In this document: positions 8,804-17,278 of the stretch, piece by piece
How positions within the stretch are numbered: position 1 is the first letter of the stretch
How the letters are laid out: every line of letters begins with the position of its first letter
Assembly (NCBI GenBank): GCA_024958655.1
Contig: JANWUR010000015.1
Span: 34,264-98,263, forward strand
Direction of reading: 5' to 3'
Length of the DNA stretch: 64,000 nt
Source: Cyanobium sp. FGCU6
GTDB lineage: Bacteria > Cyanobacteriota > Cyanobacteriia > PCC-6307 > Cyanobiaceae
Notes under the pieces: generated by a model
What the model was told of the DNA's origin: nothing
Seen by the model: the letters and a program-made list of their open reading frames with translations, nothing else
Databases searched by the model: none
Translations under genes and position numbers: made by a program

Positions 8804-9865
8804 ATGTCACGCCACTGGATCAGCGCTCTGCCGGTCTCCCTGCTCGGCCTGGGCCTGCTCGCCGGCTGCGCCCCTGACGGTGGCGGCGTGCAGAGCACAA
8901 AAATGGCCGCGATCCAGGGCCGCGGCAAGCTGATCTGCGGTGTGGAGGGCAAGCTCCCCGGCTTCAGCTTTGTGCTCCCCTCCGGCCAGTACTCCGGGCT
9001 CGACGTTGATGTGTGCAAGGCGGTGGCGGCCGCGGTGCTGGGGGATCCCAGCAAGGTGGAATACCGCGACCTCAACTCCAGCGAGCGATTCGCCGCCCTG
9101 GCCAGCGGCGAGGTGGATCTGCTCTCGCGCAACACCACCATGACCCTCAGCCGCGATGCGGCCGGTGGCAACGGCCTCAGCTTCGCCCCCACCACCTTCT
9201 ATGACGGCCAGGGGGTGCTGGTGCCCGTGGCCAGTGGGATCACCGATCTCAAGGGACTGGCCGGCAAGCCGATCTGCGTGGAGAGCGGCACCACCACCGA
9301 GCTGAACCTGGCGGACCGGATGCGCGAGCAGAACATCCCCTACACGCCGCTGAAGTTCCAGACCAGCGACCAGACCTTCGCCGCTTATCTCGGCGGCCGC
9401 TGCGTCGCCGTCACCAGTGACCGCTCCCAGCTGGCGGGTAAGCGCACCAGCTTCCCCAAGCCGGATGAGCACACCCTCCTGCCCGATGTGATGAGCAAGG
9501 AGCCGCTCACTCCGGCCACCACCAATGCCGATCCCGCCTGGGCCGATGCGGTGCGCTGGATCGTCAACGGGCTGTTTCAGGCCGAGGAGAGCGGCATCAC
9601 CCAGGCCAACATCGACGCCAAGGTGGCCGAGGCCAAGGCCAGCGCCAACCAGGCCGACCTGCGCCGCTTCCTCGGCGTGGAGGGCGATTTCGGCAAGCAG
9701 CTCGGGCTCCCCGCCGACTTCGTGGTCAAGGCGGTGAAGGCCGCCGGCAACTACGGCGAGATCTTCGATCGCAACGTCGGCCCGAAATCAGCCCTCAAGC
9801 TCGATCGCGGCCTCAACCGGCAGTGGAAGGACGGTGGCCTGATCTACTCGCCGCCCTTCCGCTGA
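8804..9865 (+). CDS. Amino-acid ABC transporter substrate-binding lipoprotein, copy 2
   Basis: This periplasmic SBP_bac_3 lipoprotein (lipobox LLAGC, Cys22) has 353 residues and belongs to the AapJ/BztA/NatF family of broad-range polar amino-acid binders. ATG 8804 is chosen because it gives a compact lipoprotein signal; an upstream in-frame start at 8633 would run into the previous gene. The binding segment LLSRNTTMTLSRD matches the family pattern better than copy 1 does. Its TGA shares one base with the ATG of the first permease (TGATG), so this copy is the one translationally coupled to the transporter. Confidence 0.9.
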   Translation: MSRHWISALPVSLLGLGLLAGCAPDGGGVQSTKMAAIQGRGKLICGVEGKLPGFSFVLPSGQYSGLDVDVCKAVAAAVLGDPSKVEYRDLNSSERFAALASGEVDLLSRNTTMTLSRDAAGGNGLSFAPTTFYDGQGVLVPVASGITDLKGLAGKPICVESGTTTELNLADRMREQNIPYTPLKFQTSDQTFAAYLGGRCVAVTSDRSQLAGKRTSFPKPDEHTLLPDVMSKEPLTPATTNADPAWADAVRWIVNGLFQAEESGITQANIDAKVAEAKASANQADLRRFLGVEGDFGKQLGLPADFVVKAVKAAGNYGEIFDRNVGPKSALKLDRGLNRQWKDGGLIYSPPFR

Positions 9866-10881
9866 TGGCAGCGGAGCCTTCATCCCACCGCCCGTCTGCC
9901 GTCGGGGATGGCACTCCCTGGTGGCGCGATCGGCGCGTCGTTCCCTGGATCATTCAGGCCGCCGTGGGTCTGGTGGTGCTGCTGGCGATCGCGTTTCTGC
10001 TCGGCAACCTGGTGCGCAACCTCACCGCCGCCGGTCTGCTGCTGAGCTGGCGCTGGCTGAATCAGCCCGCCGGCTTCGACATCTCGGAATCGCTGATCCC
10101 GTTCAATGCCCAGCTGCCCTACTGGCGGGCTCTGGCGGCGGGCCTGGTGAACACGATCCGGGCGGTGCTGGTGGGCCTGGTGGGCGCCACCCTGCTGGGC
10201 ACCCTGGTGGGCATGGCCTCCTTCAGCCATAACGGCCTGCTCAAGCGCCTGGCCCGGATCTACGTGGAGGTGGTGCGCAACATCCCACTGCTGCTGCAGC
10301 TGGTGTTCTGGTACTTCGTGGTGTTCCTCACCCTGCCCAACGGGGCGGCGGCCCTGCAGCTGCCGGGGATCGTGCTGGCCAAGTCGGGCCTCTATCTGGC
10401 CGGGCTGGGCGAGGGCCTGCGCTGGCTGGGGCCCCAGCTTGTGAATGGCGTCTGGCAGGCGCCGATCCGGCTCACGGTGGAGTTTGCGGCCCTGCTCACC
10501 GGCCTGATCGTCTATTCCGGCGCCTTCATCGCCGAGGTGGTGCGCGGCGGCCTGGCGGCGGTGCCCAAGGGCCAGTGGGAGGCGGCCTCCTCCCTGGGCC
10601 TGGGCTGGTTCACCACCCTGCGCCACATCGTGCTGCCCCAGTCGCTGCGGGTGATCGTGCCGGGGCTGAACACCCAGTACATCTCCCTGGCCAAGAACTC
10701 CTCGCTGGCGGTGGCGGTGGGTTACACCGATCTCTACTCGGTGGCCGAAACCACCCTCAACCAGACCGGCCGGGCGGTGGAGGTGATCCTGGTTCTGCTG
10801 GCCGCCTACCTCAGCCTCGATCTGCTGATCTCGCTGCTGATGAACGGCATCAACCACCTGGTTCAGATCAAGGAGCGCTGA
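9865..10881 (+). CDS. natG: Amino-acid ABC transporter permease 1 (AapQ/BztB/NatG type)
   Basis: This inner-membrane permease has 338 residues and several membrane spans. Its C-terminal half carries the ATPase-contacting EAA loop AEVVRGGLAAVPKGQWEAA. The large extracytoplasmic insertion after the first span is typical of the AapQ/BztB members of the polar amino-acid family. The start is ATG 9865, overlapping the previous stop by one base; a GTG at 9823 would lie within the binding protein. It pairs with the next gene to form the heterodimeric channel. The cyanobacterial name NatG is given from family type and gene order. Confidence 0.85.
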   Translation: MAAEPSSHRPSAVGDGTPWWRDRRVVPWIIQAAVGLVVLLAIAFLLGNLVRNLTAAGLLLSWRWLNQPAGFDISESLIPFNAQLPYWRALAAGLVNTIRAVLVGLVGATLLGTLVGMASFSHNGLLKRLARIYVEVVRNIPLLLQLVFWYFVVFLTLPNGAAALQLPGIVLAKSGLYLAGLGEGLRWLGPQLVNGVWQAPIRLTVEFAALLTGLIVYSGAFIAEVVRGGLAAVPKGQWEAASSLGLGWFTTLRHIVLPQSLRVIVPGLNTQYISLAKNSSLAVAVGYTDLYSVAETTLNQTGRAVEVILVLLAAYLSLDLLISLLMNGINHLVQIKER

Positions 10882-10882
10882 G

Positions 10883-12094
10883 ATGCAGTCCCTGATCCGC
10901 CGCCTGCGCAGCGAGCTGTTTGCCACCCCGGCTGATGCTGTGATCAGCATCGCCCTCTTCACGATCCTGGCGGCGGCGGCGGCTGGCTTCCTGCACTGGG
11001 CGCTCCGCCAGGCCGAGTGGGCCGTGGTGCAGGTGAACAGCACCCTGTTCGCCGTGGGCCGTTACCCGATCGAGCAGCAGTGGCGCCTCTGGCTGCTCAC
11101 CACCCTGCTGGCCGCCGCGACCGGCGCCACCTGGGGCATGCTGCGGGCCCACCCGCGGCGCGACCGCAGCGGCCAGCTCTGGCCCCGCAACGACCGGCTG
11201 GCGGTGGCGGTGCTGATCGCGGCCAGCCTCTGGGTTCCCTTCGCCCTGGGGCTCACCCCCGCGATCCAGCTGCGCTGGTGGCTGCTGACGGCCCTGCTGG
11301 TGGCGGCCCGCTGGCTGGCGGGCCGCTTCGGGGCCGGCCTGCCGCCCGCCCTCAAGCGGCTGCTGCCGATCGTCTGGCCTGTCCTCTACCTGGTGGGCAT
11401 GGTGCTGATCGGTGGCGGGATTGGGCTCGCCCGTGTGGCCCCCGCCGAGTGGGGTGGTCTGCTGCTCACCCTGCTGGCCTCCAGCTTCGCGATCCTGCTC
11501 TGCCTGCCGATCGGCGTGCTGCTGGCCCTGGGCCGCCGCAGCGACCTGCCCCTGCTGCGCTGGGGCTCGGTGCTGTACATCGAGTTCATCCGCGGGGCGC
11601 CGCTGATCACCCTTCTTTTCCTCGGCCAGAACATCCTCGGCTTCCTGCTGCCCGGTGGCCTGGCGCCCGATCGGGTCTGGCGGGCGGCCTGGGTGCTCAC
11701 CTTCTTCGCCGCCGCCTATCTGGCCGAGGCCGTGCGCTCCGGCCTGGCGGCGGTGCCCCGGGGCCAGCTGGAGGCCGCCCGCTCCCTCGGCCTCTCCTCG
11801 GCCCAGGCCCTGCGGCTGGTGGTGCTGCCCCAGGCCCTGCGGGTGGCCCTGCCGGCGATGGTGGGGCAGTTCATCTCGCTGCTGCAGGACACCACTTTGC
11901 TGTCGCTGATCGGCCTGCTCGATCTGCTCGGCGTGGCCCGCAGCGTGATGGCCAACCCGGCCTTCCTGGGCAAGAACGCCGAGGTGTACCTCACCCTGGC
12001 GATCCTGTTCTGGTGCTGCTGCGCGGCCCTGGGCCTGGGCAGCCGGGCACTGGAGCGGCGCCTCGATCCCCACGCCGTGCCCTCGCGCGTCTGA
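10883..12094 (+). CDS. natH: Amino-acid ABC transporter permease 2 (AapM/BztC/NatH type)
   Basis: This 403-residue permease starts 2 bases after its partner. It has extra N-terminal membrane spans, as in AapM/BztC, before the conserved C-terminal permease core. The EAA loop AEAVRSGLAAVPRGQLEAA is near residue 285. With the preceding gene it should form the membrane channel for polar amino acids gathered by the two upstream lipoproteins. The codon usage and strong GC bias match those of the neighbouring operon genes. Confidence 0.85.
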   Translation: MQSLIRRLRSELFATPADAVISIALFTILAAAAAGFLHWALRQAEWAVVQVNSTLFAVGRYPIEQQWRLWLLTTLLAAATGATWGMLRAHPRRDRSGQLWPRNDRLAVAVLIAASLWVPFALGLTPAIQLRWWLLTALLVAARWLAGRFGAGLPPALKRLLPIVWPVLYLVGMVLIGGGIGLARVAPAEWGGLLLTLLASSFAILLCLPIGVLLALGRRSDLPLLRWGSVLYIEFIRGAPLITLLFLGQNILGFLLPGGLAPDRVWRAAWVLTFFAAAYLAEAVRSGLAAVPRGQLEAARSLGLSSAQALRLVVLPQALRVALPAMVGQFISLLQDTTLLSLIGLLDLLGVARSVMANPAFLGKNAEVYLTLAILFWCCCAALGLGSRALERRLDPHAVPSRV

Positions 12095-12113
12095 CCCCCC
12101 CCTTCACTCACCG

Positions 12114-12863
12114 ATGAGCCTTCCCACCAGTGAAACCATGATCGAGGCCCGCGGGGTCGAGAAGTGGTACCCCAACGGCTTTCACGCCTTGCGCGGCGCC
12201 GACCTCACGGTGCGGCGCGGCGAGGTGGTGGTGATCATGGGCCCGTCGGGCTCGGGCAAGAGCACCTTCATCCGCACCTTCAACGCCCTGGAGGATTTCC
12301 AGAAGGGCACGATCACCGTGGACGGCATCGCCCTCTCCAACGACCTGCGCAACATTGACGCCATCCGCCGCGAGGTGGGCATGGTGTTCCAGCAGTTCAA
12401 CCTCTTCCCCCACCTCTCGGTGATCGACAACCTCACCCTGGCGCCGGTGCTGGTGCGCAGGCGCCCCAAGGCGGAGGTGGCGGAGCAGGCACGGGCGCTG
12501 CTGGAGCGTGTCGGCATCGCCGAGCAGGCCGACAAGTTCCCCGGCCAGCTCTCGGGCGGCCAGCAGCAGCGGGTGGCGATCGCCCGGGCGCTGTGCATGG
12601 AGCCGCGCATCCTGCTGTTCGACGAACCCACCAGCGCCCTTGATCCGGAGATGGTGCGCGAGGTGCTGGAGGTGATGCAGAACCTGGCCGCCGACGACAT
12701 CACGATGGTGGTGGTCACCCACGAGGTGAAGTTCGCCCGCCACGTGGCCCATCGCGTGGTGCTGATGGCCGACGGCGAGGTGGTGGAGCAGGCGCCCCCC
12801 GAAACCTTCTTCACCAACCCGGCCCATCAGCGCACCCGCCGGTTCCTCGATCAGATTCTGTGA
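12114..12863 (+). CDS. Amino-acid ABC transporter ATP-binding protein (AapP/BztD/GlnQ type)
   Basis: This 249-residue ABC ATPase has Walker A GPSGSGKST, Q-loop VFQQFNLFPH, signature LSGGQQQRVAIARAL, Walker B ILLFDEPTSALD and the switch histidine in VVTHEVKFAR. The sequence is characteristic of the polar amino-acid family. It closes a five-gene operon (two binding proteins, two permeases, one ATPase), and the following gene is on the other strand. In other cyanobacteria the equivalent ATPase can be shared by several amino-acid transporters, so the symbol is left open. Confidence 0.9.
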   Translation: MSLPTSETMIEARGVEKWYPNGFHALRGADLTVRRGEVVVIMGPSGSGKSTFIRTFNALEDFQKGTITVDGIALSNDLRNIDAIRREVGMVFQQFNLFPHLSVIDNLTLAPVLVRRRPKAEVAEQARALLERVGIAEQADKFPGQLSGGQQQRVAIARALCMEPRILLFDEPTSALDPEMVREVLEVMQNLAADDITMVVVTHEVKFARHVAHRVVLMADGEVVEQAPPETFFTNPAHQRTRRFLDQIL

Positions 12864-12900
12864 GGGTCCGATCGGCGCCAGCCTTGAGCATGCTGCCGCC

Positions 12901-13596
12901 TCAGGCTCCCACCACCGCCATCACCTCCAGCCCGTGCAGGCCTTCGTAGAGCAGCCAGGCGGCGAACACCAGGGCCAGCACGCCCACCAGCCATTCGGCC
13001 TTGTGCTGGAGCCATTCCTCGAGGCGGGCGATCGGCTCGCGGATCGAGCCGGAACTGGCGATCCAGGCCAGCGGTGGCAGCAGCAGCAGGGAGCTGGCCA
13101 TCAGCGCGAACAGCCCGCTCACCTCCAGATCGGCAGGGATGCCGGGATGGTTGATCAGCAGCAGCCCCGCCTCCTTCAGATAGAACACGAGGTTTTCCGG
13201 CGTCAGCAGGGCCCCGGCGGCCCCGATCGGTACCAGCAGCCAGGTGTCCAGGCCTGGTAGCCGATTCATCAGCCGCAGCGCCATCCCCTCCTCGCCGATC
13301 AGGGCCTGGGGGGTGAGTTGATAGAGCCCCAGCGCCAGCAGGCCCCCGGCTCCCAGCAGATCGATCAGCACCTGTTCCCGCGCTCCGTGGCTCAGGCTGA
13401 GGGAGAAGTGCTGCCCCAGCAGCATCAACCCCGCCACCGCCAGCAGGTTGGCCAGGGTCCAGCCCAGCACATAGGCGAACGAGCGGCGCAGCGGCGCCCG
13501 GCCCAGCAGCAGGAGGGTCACCACGCCGATGTGCAGGGGGGAGAAGGCGATGCCCATGCCGAACAGCGACGACTGGGTGACGAGGGAGGCGTCCAT
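12901..13596 (-). CDS. GAP-family (LysE-like) multi-pass membrane protein, paralogue 1
   Basis: The 231-residue protein has about six membrane spans. Its N-terminal pattern, FSPLHIGVVTLLLLGRAPLRR, fits the GAP/Sap family of LysE-type exporters, named after a mycobacterial glycolipid-export protein; the cargo here is unknown. ATG 13596 is used although the frame is open much further. The upstream extension has no homology-like content, and 13684 begins a divergent gene. A clear relative, with ACSPVHIGLLLLLLLGPRPLRR at the same place, is encoded at 42303-42983. Confidence 0.75.
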   Translation of the reverse strand: MDASLVTQSSLFGMGIAFSPLHIGVVTLLLLGRAPLRRSFAYVLGWTLANLLAVAGLMLLGQHFSLSLSHGAREQVLIDLLGAGGLLALGLYQLTPQALIGEEGMALRLMNRLPGLDTWLLVPIGAAGALLTPENLVFYLKEAGLLLINHPGIPADLEVSGLFALMASSLLLLPPLAWIASSGSIREPIARLEEWLQHKAEWLVGVLALVFAAWLLYEGLHGLEVMAVVGA

Positions 13597-13683
13597 CGGC
13601 GCGGGCGGAAGATCAAGCAACCTAACGGCCGTGATCCCCCTGGCGTCTGCTGCCACCCTGGAGAGCGTGGGCACGCCGGCGCC

Positions 13684-14826
13684 ATGTCCGTTCCGCTGCA
13701 GATCGCCAACACGGTCACCGATCTGATCCAGGGCGACGTGCGCGAGCATCTGCCGCTCGAGCGGATCCCGCTGCGCGGCGACGTGCTCGGTCTGGGCACC
13801 ACCAGCGGCTGGGACAACGGCGAACTCACCTTCCTGCAGGAGGGCGAAGCGGGCGACACGCGCATCTGGAAGAGCCAGCCGGCCGATGGCCGCGTGCTGG
13901 CGCTCGAGCCCGGCAGCGGCCTGCAGCACTTTCCCTATGTCTGCTTCAGCGGCGATGCCACGGCCCTGCGGCGACCGGCGCCTCCCGCCTGCCTCGGACC
14001 CCGCCCGGGCGTGCCCCTGCAGGAGCGGATCGCCGAAGCCATGGCGCTCCTGCGGCAGGAGGGCGTGCTGGAGGCGGCGCCGATCTATGGCCTGCGGCTG
14101 CGGGCCCGCTGGCAGTCGTTGGTGATCACCGTGGCCTCCAAGCTCTGCCTCGGCGAGCTCCGCCGCAACGAGGGTGTGGCCCGGCTGCTGCCGGGGGGCG
14201 CCGCCGCCCGGGCGGTGGGGGCCTCGATCTACGAGCGGCTGCCCCATTTCCGCCTCTCCGCCCAGGATCCTGCCGATCCGGCCGATCCTGTCCGCTGGCT
14301 CGGCGCCAGCCTTCACTGGGAGGGCTGCGGCTTCTGGGACACCCGTCCCGAGAGCGGCCGGGTGACGGTGCCGGTGGCGGATGCCCACCTCCACCTGCAT
14401 GGCTGCAGCACCGATCTGCGCCATGGCGGCCATCTGCACCACGAGCACCCCGACAGCCGGCTGGCGGATCTGGAGCAGCTGGTGCTCTATCCCCTGCAGC
14501 AGCTGCAGCACCTCGCCAGCGACCTGGCGGTGAGCGAGGCCCACTGGCAGGGCGGAGAGCTGCGCTTCACGGTGGCGAACCACGGCAGCCTCGATGCCAG
14601 CGATGTGGACGTGGCGGTGGTGATCGATGACCGCTTCAGCGATCACCGCCATCTCTGCCTGCCCTGGCTGGAGGCGGGGGGCTGGGAGCGCTTCGCGATG
14701 CCCCTGCCCCTGCCGGCCGGGCGCCATGAGCTTGTGGTGGTGGTGGACCCGGAGCACCGCATCCTCGAGCCGGGCGATCGCCGGGACGACAACCGCGCGC
14801 GGCTGGTGGTGCACAGCGATGGCTGA
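13684..14826 (+). CDS. Acetolactate-decarboxylase-like protein with C-terminal CARDB-like domain
   Basis: Residues 1-255 resemble the AlsD/BudA fold. GDVLGLGTTSGWDNGE (32-47) corresponds to the region with the catalytic glutamate (Glu47 here). The histidines at 237, 239 and 250 have the H-x-H-x10-H spacing of the AlsD zinc site, including the intervening GGH. The catalytic arginine segment reads LVITVAS where the family has an Arg, and I see no counterpart of the C-terminal catalytic glutamate. A beta-rich segment (about 280-380: ELRFTVANHGSLDASDVDV) resembles CARDB and replaces it. Loss of acetolactate activity with a retained metal site is therefore likely. There is no signal peptide. It overlaps the next gene by 8 nt. 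Confidence 0.6.
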   Translation: MSVPLQIANTVTDLIQGDVREHLPLERIPLRGDVLGLGTTSGWDNGELTFLQEGEAGDTRIWKSQPADGRVLALEPGSGLQHFPYVCFSGDATALRRPAPPACLGPRPGVPLQERIAEAMALLRQEGVLEAAPIYGLRLRARWQSLVITVASKLCLGELRRNEGVARLLPGGAAARAVGASIYERLPHFRLSAQDPADPADPVRWLGASLHWEGCGFWDTRPESGRVTVPVADAHLHLHGCSTDLRHGGHLHHEHPDSRLADLEQLVLYPLQQLQHLASDLAVSEAHWQGGELRFTVANHGSLDASDVDVAVVIDDRFSDHRHLCLPWLEAGGWERFAMPLPLPAGRHELVVVVDPEHRILEPGDRRDDNRARLVVHSDG

Positions 14827-16972
14827 AGTCTGGCGGCTGCCCGGCTGGCTGCGCTTCGGCGCGCTGCCGATCGGCAATCAGTGTCTGCTGATGCTGGCGG
14901 CTGGTGCGCTGCTGGGGCTCACGGTGCCAGGGGCGGCGCCGCTGCTGCAGCCGCTGGGGCTGGCCTTCCTGCAGGCCTCCCAGGTGGTGGTGATGCCCTT
15001 CCTGATCTGTGAGCTGATCGCCGGCTTCGGGGGGTTGAGCAGCGAGGCTCGCCGCGCCCTGCTGCGGGGCGGGGTCCTGGTGCTGCTGGCGCTCTGGCTG
15101 GTGGCGGCCCTGGTGGTGATCGTGCTGCCTTCGTTCCTGCCGTCGCTGGTGTATTCGGGCTTTTTCCGCAGCGACCTCTTCCTCGAGCCCGAGACCGCCG
15201 ATCTACTGCGCACCTACCTGCCGGACAACATCTTCGCCGCTCTGGCGGCCGACAACTTTCCGGCGGTGGTGCTGTTCAGCTCGGTGCTGGGCATCCTGCT
15301 GCAGGGCATGGACGAGCGCCAGCAGCTCCTGCCGGTGCTGGAGGCGATGCGCCGGCTGTTCGCCCGCCTGAACCGGCTGGTGGCCCGCATCATTCCCTAC
15401 GGCATCCTCGCCCTTAGCACGCTCACCTTCTCGCGCCTGGATCTGGCCCAGCTGGTGCGGATCCAGGCCCTGTTCCAGCTCGGCCTGATCGCCCTGCTGG
15501 TGCTCTCCGTGCTGTTCAGCGGCGTGGTGCTGGCCTTCACCCCCCTCACCGCCGCAGGCCTGTGGCGGATCGTGCGCGGCCCGCTGGCGCTCACCGCCAG
15601 CAGCGCCAACCTGCTGATCGCCCTGCCGCTGCTGATCGAGGGCCTGCGCGAGGAACTCGACCGGCTCCCCCCCACCCCGGAGGCGGCGACGGGGGGGCGG
15701 GCCGAGGACCTCTCGCCCCTGATCTCCCTTGGCTACGCCCTGCCCACTGTGGGACAGGTGGTCTCGTTGCTGTTCATCCCCTTTGCCGCCTGGAGTGTCG
15801 ACCGGGCATTGACGCCTCTGGCGATCGCCCGCATGCTGGTCACCGCCGTGCCCTCCTCCGTGGCCGGCATGAAGGCGGTGGTGCGCCAGGAGCTGCTGAG
15901 CCAGGGGCTCCCCCTCGATCTGCTCCAGCTCGTGTATGTGAGCGGCGAATGGCTCTACCGCCTGGAGAAGGTGCTGGCCCTCGAGGGCCTGGTGGTGCTG
16001 GCGCTTCTGGTTCATTTCGGCGCCACGGTGCACCGCGTCCGCCTGCTGCCCCTGGTGGGTGGTGCCGGCGCTGCCGCTGCCCTGCTGCTGGGGCTCGGCA
16101 GCGCCAACCGGGCGGTGCTGGCCCATCTGCTGCGCGGCTCCTACCGCAACGACGCCCGGCTGATGGCCCTCACACCGGTGGTTCCGGCCCCGGTGCCCGC
16201 TCCCCTGCCGGCCCTGCGTCCCCAGCCGGTGACCCTGCGGGCGATCCTGGCCCGGCGGGTGCTGCGGGTGGGGGTGCGCCGTGACGGGCTGCCCTGGGCC
16301 TTCCGCAATCGCCAGGGGCGGCTGGTGGGCTACGACATCGATCTGATGGCGTCGCTGGCCCGCGACCTTGAGGTGCGGCTCCAGGTGCGGGAGGGTTCGC
16401 TGGCGGAGCTGGAGCGGTGGCTGCAGCAGGACGCCATCGACCTGGCCGTGGGCGGCATCCAGGCCAGTCCCCAGCGGGCGATCCGCCAGCGCCTGAGTCG
16501 GGGCTATCAGGCGGTTCATCTGGGCCTGGTGGTGCCCGATGGCACGGTGGGGATGGTGCAAAACCTGCCCCAGCACCCCCTGGGGCGTCCGCTGCGGGTC
16601 GCGGTGGCCGATGCCGACAGCACCGGCCCTGAGCTGCGGGATCGCATCGCCCGGGAGCTGGGTGGCAGCGGCACCCGGCCGGTGGTGGAGCTGGTGTCGG
16701 TGCCCTCCAAGGACGTGTTCTTCACCCCCGCAGGTCAGCAGCGCTTCGATGCGCTGCTGACCACGGCCGAGGGGGGATCGGCCTGGGCCGTGCTTCACCC
16801 CCGCACCTCCCTGCTGGCGGCCTTCCGCGACCGCCTCGGCAGTGAGATGGTGGTGGGGGTGGCCGGGGATGACCAGGCCCTCACCACCTACCTCGACACC
16901 TGGCTGGCGCGGGCCCAGGCCCGCGGCCTCACCACAACGCTTTTCCGCCGCTGGATCCTGGCGGAACCCTGA
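14819..16972 (+). CDS. Dicarboxylate symporter-like / solute-binding-protein fusion
   Basis: This is a 717-residue chimera. Residues 1-400 are a DAACS (sodium:dicarboxylate symporter) membrane domain. Residues 408-430 are an additional span. Residues 470-717 form a type-3 extracellular solute-binding domain (VLRVGVRRDGLPWAF, then GYDIDLMASLARDL). The extra span would place the binding domain outside the inner membrane. The hallmark NMDGT of DAACS proteins is replaced by PTVGQ (309-313), so sodium coupling or substrate choice may differ. ATG 14819 is used; an earlier in-frame start would lie deep in the preceding gene. The 8-nt overlap suggests coupled translation with the AlsD-like protein. 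Confidence 0.8.
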   Translation: MAEVWRLPGWLRFGALPIGNQCLLMLAAGALLGLTVPGAAPLLQPLGLAFLQASQVVVMPFLICELIAGFGGLSSEARRALLRGGVLVLLALWLVAALVVIVLPSFLPSLVYSGFFRSDLFLEPETADLLRTYLPDNIFAALAADNFPAVVLFSSVLGILLQGMDERQQLLPVLEAMRRLFARLNRLVARIIPYGILALSTLTFSRLDLAQLVRIQALFQLGLIALLVLSVLFSGVVLAFTPLTAAGLWRIVRGPLALTASSANLLIALPLLIEGLREELDRLPPTPEAATGGRAEDLSPLISLGYALPTVGQVVSLLFIPFAAWSVDRALTPLAIARMLVTAVPSSVAGMKAVVRQELLSQGLPLDLLQLVYVSGEWLYRLEKVLALEGLVVLALLVHFGATVHRVRLLPLVGGAGAAAALLLGLGSANRAVLAHLLRGSYRNDARLMALTPVVPAPVPAPLPALRPQPVTLRAILARRVLRVGVRRDGLPWAFRNRQGRLVGYDIDLMASLARDLEVRLQVREGSLAELERWLQQDAIDLAVGGIQASPQRAIRQRLSRGYQAVHLGLVVPDGTVGMVQNLPQHPLGRPLRVAVADADSTGPELRDRIARELGGSGTRPVVELVSVPSKDVFFTPAGQQRFDALLTTAEGGSAWAVLHPRTSLLAAFRDRLGSEMVVGVAGDDQALTTYLDTWLARAQARGLTTTLFRRWILAEP

Positions 16973-16998
16973 GGCGAGCCTCGCTGGCCAGCTCTCCG

Positions 16999-17205
16999 TC
17001 AGGAGCGCGAATCGTTCTCCTGCTGCAGTCGCTGCACTTGCTGCCGCACCTGCTCGTGGCGCTGCCAGCGCCGCTGGGTGAGCCAGCGCTGCAGGCCGCG
17101 ATCGAGATTCTCCAGGACTTCAGCGAAGCGCCGGAACCAACTCAGCAGCCCTCGCTGGCCAGACGCACGATAGTCGGGAATCGTGCGCGGATCAGGCTCG
17201 TCCAT
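16999..17205 (-). CDS. Small basic coiled-coil protein, unassigned
   Basis: This 68-residue candidate has an acidic, proline-containing start, an amphipathic centre (LLSWFRRFAEVLENL) and a Gln/Arg-rich helical tail (EQVRQQVQRLQQEN). The composition is protein-like, unlike that of the overlapping plus-strand frame. A TATAGT hexamer about 42 bases upstream and a GGAG 9 bases before the ATG support expression. No family is recognised. It fills the gap between two convergent genes. Confidence 0.45.
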   Translation of the reverse strand: MDEPDPRTIPDYRASGQRGLLSWFRRFAEVLENLDRGLQRWLTQRRWQRHEQVRQQVQRLQQENDSRS

Positions 17206-17246
17206 GGGGTTGTGCTCCGGGGCTTGATGGAGAACCTCCTGTGAAG

Positions 17247-17252
17247 ACTATA
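17247..17252 (-). promoter_or_regulatory. -10-like element upstream of the 68-residue ORF
   Basis: Read on the minus strand the hexamer is TATAGT, one mismatch from TATAAT. It sits in an AT-rich pocket (17241-17275) unusual for this window. A weak GAAGAC lies 17 bases further upstream as a possible -35. AGGAGG occurs 30 bases before the ATG, too far away for that start. Confidence 0.35.
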
Positions 17253-17278
17253 CGGAACACGTATTTTTTGTCTTCCGG

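Noticed and set aside
13597..14877. Extension of the GAP-family frame to 658 residues
   Set aside because: The extra N-terminal part lies antisense to the AlsD-like protein and is low-complexity; the membrane protein starts naturally at 13596.
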